From assembly GCF_000719285.1 (NCBI RefSeq), contig NZ_JOFS01000049.1, positions 1-48,321 on the forward strand: a DNA stretch of 48,321 nucleotides, in the 5' to 3' direction. This DNA comes from Streptomyces bicolor. GTDB taxonomy: Bacteria; Actinomycetota; Actinomycetes; Streptomycetales; Streptomycetaceae. How positions within the stretch are numbered: position 1 is the stretch's first letter; each line of letters starts with the position of its first letter. The translations under genes were made by a program, and so were the position numbers. Shown in pieces: positions 26,848 through 34,289 of the stretch. Under the pieces are notes generated by a model that had not been told where the DNA came from, did not search any database, and was given only the letters and a program-made list of their open reading frames with translations.

Positions 26848-27756
26848 GTGCAGGACACCCCCCACTCGTCCACGCTCGTGGTCGGCATCGACGTGGGCGG
26901 CACCAAGACGCATCTTCGCGCCTACGCGCAGGACGCCCTGGTCGCCGATCACGTCCGGACGAGCAGCGGCTGGCGGCCGCACGACCCCGTGACCGCCGCC
27001 GGCTGGCTCGCCGCGCTCGTCGCCGACGCCCTGCCGAAGGGCGTCCGCCCGTCCGCCCTCGCGGTGGGCGGGCACGCCTGTGAGACCCCCCGCCAGTGCG
27101 ACCAGATCCGCACCGCTGTCCAACTCCACTTCGACGCGCCCGCGTCGGTGGTGGGCGACGCCGAACTGCTCGTCCCCGCCGCCGGGTTGGACAAGGGGGT
27201 CGGGCTGGTCGCCGGCACCGGTTCCGTCGCGGTCGGGCGGCTGGCCGACGGCACGCCGGTGCAGGTCGGCGGCTGGGGCGCGGTCCTCGGCGACGAGGGC
27301 GGCTCCGCGGGGCTCGTCCGCGAGTCCGCGCGGGCCGTGTGGGCGGCGCACGACCGCGGTGAGAAGCCCGACGCACTGGCCCGCGGGCTCGTCGACGCCT
27401 TCGGTGTCGCCGAAGTGCCCGCACTCGGCGCGGCCCTGGAGGCCGCCGGGGACGTGTCGGCGGAATGGGGCCGGCACGCGCCGGTCGTGTTCGCGGCCGC
27501 CGAGGCCGGTTCGGCGCTCGCCCGTGCGGTGATCGCCGCCGGCGCACGCGCCCTGGCCGCGCTCGTGGGCCGGCTCGCCGCGCGCGGGGTCGCGGTGGAC
27601 GACGTCGTCGTCGCGGGCAGCACGATCCTGGCCCAGCCCGTCCTGTACGACGCGTTCGCCTCCGCCCTCGCCGAGTGCGCGCCCGGGGCCCGGCCCCGGC
27701 CGCTGCGACTCCCGCCGGTGGAGGGGGCCGTGGCGCTCGCCCGTTCACTCGTGTGA
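26848..27756 (+). CDS. BadF/BadG-family ATPase, N-acetylglucosamine-kinase-like
   Basis: A 302-residue sugar kinase of the ASKHA superfamily. The phosphate-1 loop is VVGIDVGGTKTHLRAY, phosphate-2 is GLVAGTGSVAVG, and GGWGAVLGDEGGSAGLVRES is the signature shared with eukaryotic-type GlcNAc kinases. The adenosine motif DDVVVAGSTILAQP is near the C-terminus. The GTG start has AAGAGG six bases upstream. It is divergent from the ROK gene under a promoter overlapped by a perfect inverted repeat. It probably phosphorylates an amino sugar released by the locus enzymes. GlcNAc specificity is a family-level guess. Confidence 0.85.
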   Translation: MQDTPHSSTLVVGIDVGGTKTHLRAYAQDALVADHVRTSSGWRPHDPVTAAGWLAALVADALPKGVRPSALAVGGHACETPRQCDQIRTAVQLHFDAPASVVGDAELLVPAAGLDKGVGLVAGTGSVAVGRLADGTPVQVGGWGAVLGDEGGSAGLVRESARAVWAAHDRGEKPDALARGLVDAFGVAEVPALGAALEAAGDVSAEWGRHAPVVFAAAEAGSALARAVIAAGARALAALVGRLAARGVAVDDVVVAGSTILAQPVLYDAFASALAECAPGARPRPLRLPPVEGAVALARSLV

Positions 27757-27829
27757 CACCTGCCGGACGCCGGGCCATCCCGGGTCCGACACAAGTCGCC
27801 CGTAGATCTTCGCTCGTACGACTCGACCC

Positions 27830-27841
27830 CAAGCGCTTTCT
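27830..27841. promoter_or_regulatory. Second AGAAAGCGCTTG-type operator-like site
   Basis: CAAGCGCTTTCT is identical over 12 bases, in inverse orientation, to the site in the ABC-operon promoter (25375-25386). It lies 114 bases upstream of the PAP2 phosphatase start, in the 198-base gap after the kinase gene. The pair suggests one LacI-type regulator acting on both transcripts (inference). Confidence 0.45.
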
Positions 27842-27954
27842 CACGCCTCGTGCGTCTTCTGGGCGCCAGACGACTCCTGCGCTCCGGACGGTCGAGTCGA
27901 TCGTTTCGATCTTCTCCCCCGGCCGTACGGCCGAAGAGCTCAAGAGAGGCACTC

Positions 27955-29877
27955 ATGCCGTCAACCGCCGGACGCCACGCCACCTCCTCCATGAACAGAA
28001 GGCGCTTTCTCCTGACCTCCGTCGGCAGTGGCGCGGCCCTGGTCGCCGTCCCCGCCTTCGCCGGCTGGCTTCCCTCCGCGGACGCCAAGGCAGCGGTGAA
28101 CGCGGCCGCGTTCGTGGACGACTACAAGACCAACGTCGTCGCGAACCAGACGCCCGAGACCAATGCCGTGGTCCGCGTCCTCGGCGGCTTCGCGAAGGTG
28201 TGGAAGACCGGCGACGCCTGGAACACCGGCACTCCGCTGATGCCCGAGGTGCTGCGCGCCAACATGCGCTACTGCGCCCGGATCACCGCCGCGCGCACGG
28301 ACGCCCAGGCCAAGGAATCCTTCATCGTCGACCGGCAGCACCAGAGCTACTCGGTGATCGCCGGGCTCGGTCCGCTGGCCGAACTGTACAAGTCGGGCGC
28401 CAAGGCGGTCACTTCGATCACCAGCGCGCCGGACGGCACTCCCGCCGGGAAGATCAGCGACGCCCTGCCCGCCGACGCGCCGGCCGGTTCCGCGATCGGC
28501 GCCGGGTCGTACGACTCGGAGCTCGGCAAGGTGGCCAAGCTGGTCGACACCGTGCGCGGCCCCTTCGCCTCGGGCAACCCGGCCAAGTTCGCCTTCCAGT
28601 ACCCGCGTCCGTGGCGGATGAACGAGGACAGCGAGGTCGTCGACACCGGAAAGAAGGACGCGTTCGGCTTCCCGGTGTACGAGTCGGAGGTGATCGTCGC
28701 CCCGCAGCTGCTGCGCCAGCGCGGCGAGAACGCGGCCGAGGACGGCGGCTTCCCCAGCGGGCACACCAACGCGCTGCACCTGGCGGCCCTGGCGTACGCC
28801 TACGCCGTGCCCGAGCGGTTCCAGGAGCTCGTGACCCGCGCCTTCGAGCTGGCCCACACCCGCATCGTGGCGGGCATGCACTCCACGGTCGACGTCCTCG
28901 GCGGGCGCATCATGGCCACGGCCCTGGCCGCCGCCGCCCTCACCGACCCGGCCAACGCGGAACTCAAGGCCGCGGCCCGCGCCCAGGCCCTCGCGTACTT
29001 CAAGGAGCGGACCGGCACGACCGCCGACACGCTGTACGCGTACGCCCACTCGGCCGGCACCGACACCGACCCGTACGCCGACCGGAAGGCCAACGCCCGC
29101 ACGGTCAAGCCGAAGCTGACGTATGTGCTGACCCGGAGCGGCCGCGACGAGCCCCTGACCGTGCCGAAGGGCGCGGAGGTGCTGCTGGAGACGCGGCAGC
29201 CGTACCTGAGCGCGGCCCAGCGCCGTGAGGTGCTGCGCACGACCGCGCTGCCCGCCGGGTACGTCCTGCTGGACGGGTTCGAACAGTGGGGGCGCCTCGA
29301 CCTGTTCACGGCGGCGGACGGTTACGGCGCCTTCGACTCCGACGTGACCGTCACGCTCAACGCGGCGGCCGGGGGCTTCGGCGCGGCGGACACGTGGCGC
29401 AACGACATCCGCGGCGAGGGCGGTCTGACCAAGCGCGGCACGGGCACGCTCAGGCTGACGGGCCACAACTGCTATCACGGCGGGACGGTCGTCGAGGGCG
29501 GCGGGCTGGTCGCCGGGTCGGCGAACGCTCTCGGACAGGGTGATGTGCGGGTGGTGGGCGGCACGCTGCGCGCGGAGAAGGGGCTGCGGGTGCGCGGTTC
29601 GTACGTCCAGGAGGGCGACACGGCCCTGGAACTGCTGCTGCGCAGGAACCACGGTCCGGCGCTGGAGGTCTCCGGCCGGGTGGTGCTGGGTGGGGGCGGC
29701 GTGCTGTCGCTGCGCCTGGACGCCGAGCGCCCGCCGGTGGCCGGGACCACGGTTGCGGTCATCGAGGCGCGGCGGCTGCGCGGCCAGTTCGACCGGGTGG
29801 AGCTGAACTCCGACACACTGCGGGCCGTACCCGTCTACACGACGGAAGGTCTGTCGGTACGACTCCTCAGGCGGTAA
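27955..29877 (+). CDS. Tat-exported PAP2 phosphatase with C-terminal passenger-type beta repeat
   Basis: A 640-residue protein with a Tat signal (NRRRFLLTSVGSGAAL, residues 14-29). The vanadium-haloperoxidase/PAP2 acid-phosphatase domain follows: PRPWRM as the RP motif, FPSGHTNA (Pro267-His270) and HTRIVAGMHSTVD (Arg303, His309, Asp313), matching R-x5-H-x3-D. The C-terminal ~200 residues contain GGLTKRGTGTLRLTGHN and YHGGTVVEGGGLVAGSANAL, the 'passenger-associated transport repeat' seen in autotransporters, which is surprising in a Gram-positive. The start ATG has GAGAGG upstream. A secreted phosphomonoesterase or pyrophosphatase role is likely; substrate unknown. It ends ten bases before a very strong hairpin. 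Confidence 0.88.
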   Translation: MPSTAGRHATSSMNRRRFLLTSVGSGAALVAVPAFAGWLPSADAKAAVNAAAFVDDYKTNVVANQTPETNAVVRVLGGFAKVWKTGDAWNTGTPLMPEVLRANMRYCARITAARTDAQAKESFIVDRQHQSYSVIAGLGPLAELYKSGAKAVTSITSAPDGTPAGKISDALPADAPAGSAIGAGSYDSELGKVAKLVDTVRGPFASGNPAKFAFQYPRPWRMNEDSEVVDTGKKDAFGFPVYESEVIVAPQLLRQRGENAAEDGGFPSGHTNALHLAALAYAYAVPERFQELVTRAFELAHTRIVAGMHSTVDVLGGRIMATALAAAALTDPANAELKAAARAQALAYFKERTGTTADTLYAYAHSAGTDTDPYADRKANARTVKPKLTYVLTRSGRDEPLTVPKGAEVLLETRQPYLSAAQRREVLRTTALPAGYVLLDGFEQWGRLDLFTAADGYGAFDSDVTVTLNAAAGGFGAADTWRNDIRGEGGLTKRGTGTLRLTGHNCYHGGTVVEGGGLVAGSANALGQGDVRVVGGTLRAEKGLRVRGSYVQEGDTALELLLRRNHGPALEVSGRVVLGGGGVLSLRLDAERPPVAGTTVAVIEARRLRGQFDRVELNSDTLRAVPVYTTEGLSVRLLRR

Positions 29878-29886
29878 CGCCGTTCC

Positions 29887-29942
29887 CGGCGGGAGTTGAG
29901 GCAGAGTAGACCCATGGGTCGGCTCTGCCTCAACTCCCGCCG
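29887..29942. terminator. 20-bp perfect stem-loop between PAP2 and GT39 genes
   Basis: Arms at 29887-29906 and 29923-29942 are perfect reverse complements over 20 bp. The 16-base loop contains the self-complementary GACCCATGGGTC. This is the strongest hairpin in the window. It follows the phosphatase stop by ten bases and precedes the next gene's start by 28, so it may be a terminator, or a leader structure for the membrane protein gene. Confidence 0.8.
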
Positions 29943-29973
29943 CCACGGGCCGGCGGCGCCGCGGAGCGGATGA
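29914..29973 (+). other. Possible 19-aa leader ORF coupled to the GT39 gene
   Basis: An ATG in the hairpin loop opens a 19-codon frame (MGRLCLNSRRHGPAAPRSG) whose TGA overlaps the start of the next gene (ATGA). Such a layout can couple translation or sense an amino acid. There is only a weak GAG ribosome site, and chance is a real alternative. Confidence 0.3.
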
Positions 29974-31649
29974 TGGCGCTCGAACAGCACTCGGCCCCGG
30001 TCCCGGAAACGCTCCCCCAACCGCCCGGCGCGCGGCCCGCGCGGTGGCCCGTGCGGCGCTGGGTCGTCCCCCTGATGGTGGTCGTGTTGCTGGGCCAGAT
30101 GGCCGTCGCGATGGTCACGACCGCCGTCCAGCAGACGCCGACGATCGACGAACCCGTCTACGTGGGCACGGCGGCCGAGTACCTGCACGAGCACCGCCTG
30201 CGGCACAACCCCGAGCATCCGCCGCTCGGAAAGCTGGTCATCGGCGTGGGAGTGGCCCTGGCAGATCCGCACGTCGATCGGTTCTTCACCATTGACCAGG
30301 GCCGGTTGGGCCGCCATCTGCTGTACGAGTCCGGGAACGACCCATGGCGCCTGATGCTGTTCGCCCGCCTCCCCGTGATCGTTCTGACCCTTGCGTTCGG
30401 GTTGATCGTCTTCGCCTTCGCCCGTGAACTCGCCGGTCCGGTAGGGGGTTTGGCGGCGCTCGGGCTGTACGCCCTCTCCCCCGACGTCATCGCGCACGGC
30501 TCGCTCGCCACGCTGGACGTGCCGGCGGCCGGGTTCGTGCTGACATCGGTGTGGCTGTTGTGGCGGGCCCGTCGCCGGCCCCGGCTCCACCTGCCGTTGG
30601 CCGGAGTTGCGCTCGGGGCGGCCCTGGCGACGAAGATGAGCACGCTCGCGGCGGTTCCGGTGATTCTGGCGCTCACCGCCCTGTCCGTGTGGTGCGCGAG
30701 ACCGCCGAACGAGGCCCTCCGCAGGGCGCTCCTGCGCGCCGGCGCGGGCACGGGCGTCGTGGTGCTGGCCGCCGTCGCCGTCGTATGGGCCGCGTATCTG
30801 GTCGTCGACCCGCGGCTGCGGTGGGCGCCCGAGCAGCCGGTGCCGGTGGTGGACGGACTGCGGGCGCTGGTCGTGGAGGTGCTGCCGTTCCCGGAGGCGT
30901 ACCGGGACGGGATGCGGGTCCAGTTCGGCTTCGAGGAGTATCCGTGGCAGGGCTTTCTGTTCGGCCGGCTCTACACGGGCTCGCTCTGGTACTACCTGCC
31001 GGCCGCCCTGCTGGTGAAGACACCGCTCGGCATGCTCGCCCTGTGGGCGGCGGGTGCCGTCGCGTTGGTGGCGGTACGCCGGTTGCGGCCCGTGGCACCG
31101 TATCTGCTGGTGCCGACCGCCGTGCTGCTGGCCGCGGCCATGCTCGGGTCGCGGGACTTCGGCACCCGGTACGCCGTGTTCGTGCCGATGTTCCTGGCGG
31201 TGGCGGCGGGCGGTGTGCTCGCGGTGCGATGGCGGTGGGCGCCGGTCGCGGTGGGGGCGCTGGTGCTGTTCGTCGCAGTCAGCTCGGTGCGGACGTACCC
31301 CTACTACCTGCCGTACTCCAACGAGGCGTTCGGCGGCCCGGAGAAGACGCATCTGCGGTTGCACGACTCCAACGTGGACTGGGGGCAGGACCTCGGCCGG
31401 CTGGCCGACCGGCTGCGCGAGCGGTACCGGGGCGAGCGGATCTGGCTCGTGTACAAGGGCAGCGGGGTGCCGTCCCACTACGGCATCCGCGCCACCGATC
31501 CGCGCAGGGTACCGGTCCGCGAAGTGCGCGGGCTGCTGGTCGTGTCGGACTCCTCGGTGGCCAAGGCGACCGGGCGGCTGGCCGAACTGATCGACAGCAG
31601 TCGTCCGATCGACACGGTCGGCCACTCGATCACGATCTACCGCCGTTGA
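29970..31649 (+). CDS. GT39-like membrane glycosyltransferase
   Basis: A 559-residue integral membrane protein of the PMT/ArnT type. TPTIDEPVYVG (Asp60-Glu61) is the catalytic first-loop motif, and NPEHPPLGKL (residues 80-89) is the conserved segment that follows in this family. About ten helices are seen, then a C-terminal outer domain (LRLHDSNVDWGQDLGRLADR). The start is the first of two ATGs with GGAGCGG directly upstream. These enzymes transfer a sugar from polyprenyl phosphate to protein or lipid outside the membrane; the acceptor is unknown. Confidence 0.85.
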   Translation: MMALEQHSAPVPETLPQPPGARPARWPVRRWVVPLMVVVLLGQMAVAMVTTAVQQTPTIDEPVYVGTAAEYLHEHRLRHNPEHPPLGKLVIGVGVALADPHVDRFFTIDQGRLGRHLLYESGNDPWRLMLFARLPVIVLTLAFGLIVFAFARELAGPVGGLAALGLYALSPDVIAHGSLATLDVPAAGFVLTSVWLLWRARRRPRLHLPLAGVALGAALATKMSTLAAVPVILALTALSVWCARPPNEALRRALLRAGAGTGVVVLAAVAVVWAAYLVVDPRLRWAPEQPVPVVDGLRALVVEVLPFPEAYRDGMRVQFGFEEYPWQGFLFGRLYTGSLWYYLPAALLVKTPLGMLALWAAGAVALVAVRRLRPVAPYLLVPTAVLLAAAMLGSRDFGTRYAVFVPMFLAVAAGGVLAVRWRWAPVAVGALVLFVAVSSVRTYPYYLPYSNEAFGGPEKTHLRLHDSNVDWGQDLGRLADRLRERYRGERIWLVYKGSGVPSHYGIRATDPRRVPVREVRGLLVVSDSSVAKATGRLAELIDSSRPIDTVGHSITIYRR

Positions 31650-31731
31650 GCGTCGCCCGTCGCCGGTCCCCAGAGTCGCCACGTTGTGTGAGCTATGTTG
31701 AAGCACTGTGGGAGACAAAGGAGGCGCACCG

Positions 31732-32655
31732 GTGCCATCGCCTCAGCAGGCACGCGCACAGGCATCCGCCATCACCTCGGGCAAAGCGGACCCGGAGGCC
31801 GAGGCATCTCCGACTTCCCAGCTCAGGGCGCTCTTCGACCAGCCGAGGCTGTCGCCCGGACAGCGCCGCATCGCCCAGTACCTGATCGAGCACATCACCG
31901 AGGCCGCGTTCCTTTCGATCACCGATCTCGCGGACCGGGTCGGCGTGAGCCAGCCGTCGGTGACGCGCTTCGCCGCGGCGGTCGGCTTCAGCGGTTACCC
32001 CGCGCTGCGCGAGAAGCTCCAGTCGATCGCCCTGGGCACCCTCGCCGGCGGCCCGGCGGCGGCCGAGGAGAACAGCGCCAACGAACTGCAGGCCGCGGTG
32101 GACGCCGAGATCGACAACCTGGAGAACCTGCGGCGCGACTTCGCCGACCCAGACCAGGTGATCGACATCGGCCGCAAGCTGTCGCAGTCGACACCGCTGA
32201 CCATCCTCGGGCTGCGCATCTCGGGCTCCCTCGCCGAGTACTTCGCCTATGCGGCACGCCGGATCCACCCGGACGTGCGGCTGGTGACACGGGGCGGCAG
32301 CGTCGCCTACGACGCGCTGCTGCAGTCGCGCGAGGCGGGCGGCACCTGGGTACTGGCGTTCTCCATGCCGCGGCACGCCCAGGAGACGCTCACCGCCGTG
32401 CGGGTCGCACGCAGCGCCGGGCTCAAGGTCGCCCTGATCACCGACCTGGCGCTCGGGCCGGTGGCCGACACGGCCGACGTCGTCTTCGCCACCGGGACCG
32501 GCTCGCGGCTGGTCTTCGACTCCTATGCCGCGCCCGGCGTGATGGCCGCCGCCCTGCTGCAGGCCATGACCGACGCCGACCCCGAGCGGACGCAGGCGCG
32601 GCTGGAGGACTACGAGCACATCTCCGACCAGCACCAGTTCTTCCTGCGGGACTGA
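31732..32655 (+). CDS. MurR/RpiR-family transcriptional regulator
   Basis: A 307-residue sugar-phosphate-responsive regulator. The N-terminal HTH_6 domain has LSPGQRRIAQYLIEHITEAA and LADRVGVSQPSVTRFAAAVG, and a C-terminal SIS domain has LGLRISGSLAEYFAYAAR and VALITDLALGPVADTADVV. AAAGGAGG at 31717-31724 fixes the start at the GTG at 31732, seven bases downstream. An upstream GTG at 31708 would place the ribosome site inside the gene. The gap to the GT39 gene is short. Its targets are unknown; such regulators usually control local sugar genes, and the ABC operon is a candidate only by neighbourhood. Confidence 0.9.
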   Translation: MPSPQQARAQASAITSGKADPEAEASPTSQLRALFDQPRLSPGQRRIAQYLIEHITEAAFLSITDLADRVGVSQPSVTRFAAAVGFSGYPALREKLQSIALGTLAGGPAAAEENSANELQAAVDAEIDNLENLRRDFADPDQVIDIGRKLSQSTPLTILGLRISGSLAEYFAYAARRIHPDVRLVTRGGSVAYDALLQSREAGGTWVLAFSMPRHAQETLTAVRVARSAGLKVALITDLALGPVADTADVVFATGTGSRLVFDSYAAPGVMAAALLQAMTDADPERTQARLEDYEHISDQHQFFLRD

Positions 32656-33014
32656 TCCACGGCCAAAGCGGTGCACAGCGGCAGCATTGCATTCAAATCA
32701 CGCATGAATGTTTTCATACGTCTTGCAAAGCGGACGGCATATATAAATACTTCACACGCACCATCCGCCCGCCGAAAGCAGCCGGTCCGCTCATGCGCAC
32801 GTCACCCCATCCGCCGTGCGCACGCCGCCTGCCTTCCGGGCTCCTCCGCGAACAGCCGAAGCCGCCGTCTCCTACCCGCGTCGGCGCCCGGGCTGTTCGG
32901 TCGGGCATCGCATGCGCGAGCGCCCGTGGCGGCGGCCCCGGTCATCCCCTAGACCGGGGCCGCCCCGACCTCGTCGGACACCCATACGACGCCGCACACC
33001 CGGAAGCGATGACC
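32656..33014. promoter_or_regulatory. AT-rich promoter region and GC hairpin
   Basis: About 360 bases without a gene. At 32685-32760 the DNA is unusually AT-rich for this genome and carries two overlapping repeats built from TTCA/TGAA half-sites: ATTCA-N9-TGAAT and ATGAA-N4-TTCAT (32704-32717). The AT-rich ATATATAAATAC follows. Closer to the next gene, GGCGGCCCCGGTC (32931-32943) pairs perfectly with 32952-32964, a leader hairpin or terminator. Binding by the neighbouring RpiR regulator is possible but unproven. Confidence 0.5.
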
Positions 33015-33383
33015 ATGCCCCTGACGACCACGCGCATCAGCTCTGACTGGCCGTGCCAGGTCAAGACCCCCGGTTCCTACGACTGGGAGCGCTCCGCGGC
33101 CAAGTGGCTGCGCGAGCTGGTGCCGGCCCGCTACGCCAGCTACCCGGCGCTGATCCGCCATCCGGTCCTGCTCGCCCGGCACGCGCAGATCCAGGTCCAG
33201 AACGAGATCCGGGTCGCGCGCACCGCACTGCAGACCGCACGGGCCGACCTCCCCGCGCTCGGCATGCCCGAATCGGTCATCGAGCACACCATCAAGCTGT
33301 ACGCCGCTGAGGTCATGCAGCTTCAGCACATCGCCCGCAGCGTGCGCGCGGTGTCCCAGGCGCTGATCGACCACGGGCGCTGA
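33015..33383 (+). CDS. Conserved hypothetical protein, 122 aa
   Basis: A small helical soluble protein. GGAAG at 33002-33006 is eight bases before the ATG at 33015 (MPLTTTRISS); an ATG two codons earlier is too close to it. The body is amphipathic helices (SAAKWLRELVPARYASYPAL; RHAQIQVQNEIRVARTALQT; YAAEVMQLQHIARSVRAVSQ). No signal peptide. It ends five bases before the convergent CBM2 gene. Function unknown. Confidence 0.75.
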   Translation: MPLTTTRISSDWPCQVKTPGSYDWERSAAKWLRELVPARYASYPALIRHPVLLARHAQIQVQNEIRVARTALQTARADLPALGMPESVIEHTIKLYAAEVMQLQHIARSVRAVSQALIDHGR

Positions 33384-33388
33384 AGTAG

Positions 33389-34180
33389 TCACTCCGCCCC
33401 TGCCGTCGCCGCGCAGGTGACCGTCGCCGACGGCTCGTCGGCCGAGTCCGAGGTGGCGGCGAGGAAACCGAAGGTGACGCTCGCGCCGGGGGCCAGGGCG
33501 CCGTTCCAGGACGCGTTGGAGACGGTCGCCCTGCCGTCCGCGGTCGTGGAGAGGGTGCCGTCCCAGACCTGGGTGAGGCGGGCTCCGTCGGGCGGTACGA
33601 CCGTCGCGGTCCAGCCGGACGCCGCGGACGCGGGCGCGTTGGTGACCGTCACCTCGCCCTGGAAGCCGCCCTGCCAGCTGCTGACGGTCCGGACGGACGC
33701 GGTGCAGGCGCGGTCACCGGGCTCGCTCGCACCGGGTGCGCTCGCACCGGGTGCGCCCGCCGCGGGCGGTGTGGGCTCGGCCGGTGCGGAGTCGGTCGCC
33801 GAGGGGGCGGGTTCCCGGGCCTCGGCGTCGTCGTCGCGGCCGGCGAGCAGGAGAGCGCCGCCGAAGCCGATGACAGCGGCCGCCGTCACGGCCACCGCGA
33901 TGGCGGTGCGCCGAAATCCGGGGCCCGGGACGGCCGGGCCGGGCCGGGCACCGCCCCGCCGTGTGCGCCTCCTCCCCTCGGCGACGGCCGGCATTTCCTG
34001 GGTCGCGTCCTCGGCGCCGGGCAACGGCGCGGGCACGGCCACGGTCTCGTAGCGGCCGTTGTCCTCCTCCCACTCCTTGAACAGCTCCGCGAGGGCGTCG
34101 GTACGGCGCGGGCGCAGGACGTGGATCGGTTCCAGGACCGGGCCGTCGTCCGGCTCCTCGGGGTCGGGCCGTGTGGACAC
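33389..34180 (-). CDS. Membrane-anchored protein with a CBM2-type carbohydrate-binding domain
   Basis: A 263-residue protein. There is a cytoplasmic charged N-terminal region (1-90), one transmembrane helix at about 92-113, a Pro/Ala/Gly-rich linker (about 115-156), then an extracellular family-2 carbohydrate-binding module. The module runs from Cys159 to Cys257, with SSWQGGFQGEVTVTNAP, GWTATVVPPDG and WNGALAPGASVTFGF. Conserved Trp residues suggest cellulose or chitin binding. The GTG start has GGAG closely upstream. No catalytic domain is present, so it may tether the cell to a polysaccharide. Confidence 0.88.
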   Translation of the reverse strand: MSTRPDPEEPDDGPVLEPIHVLRPRRTDALAELFKEWEEDNGRYETVAVPAPLPGAEDATQEMPAVAEGRRRTRRGGARPGPAVPGPGFRRTAIAVAVTAAAVIGFGGALLLAGRDDDAEAREPAPSATDSAPAEPTPPAAGAPGASAPGASEPGDRACTASVRTVSSWQGGFQGEVTVTNAPASAASGWTATVVPPDGARLTQVWDGTLSTTADGRATVSNASWNGALAPGASVTFGFLAATSDSADEPSATVTCAATAGAE

Positions 34181-34214
34181 ACCGCTCTCCTTCCGTCCCC
34201 GTCTGCACGGGGTT

Positions 34215-34247
34215 CGCCAATCCCCGGGAAGTGATACGGGGTTGGCG
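34215..34247 (-). terminator. Hairpin after the ATP-grasp gene
   Basis: CGCCAATCCCCG (34215-34226) pairs with CGGGGTTGGCG (34237-34247) with one bulged base. It lies between the ATP-grasp stop and the CBM2-protein start, and would end the upstream leftward transcript. Confidence 0.6.
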
Positions 34248-34289
34248 TCCCGCCGGTTCAGCGGAGCGCGTCGCGAGCGCGGCCCGCGG

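Noticed and set aside
27961..29946. 661-codon minus-strand frame opposite the PAP2 gene
   Set aside because: It is a shadow of the phosphatase reading frame, with no family features.
29835..31718. 627-codon minus-strand frame opposite the GT39 gene
   Set aside because: Composition is His/Arg/Pro-rich without domains, while the plus strand encodes a clear membrane protein.
31708..31731. GTG start of the RpiR gene at 31708
   Set aside because: A perfect AAAGGAGG lies downstream of it, correctly spaced for the GTG at 31732.
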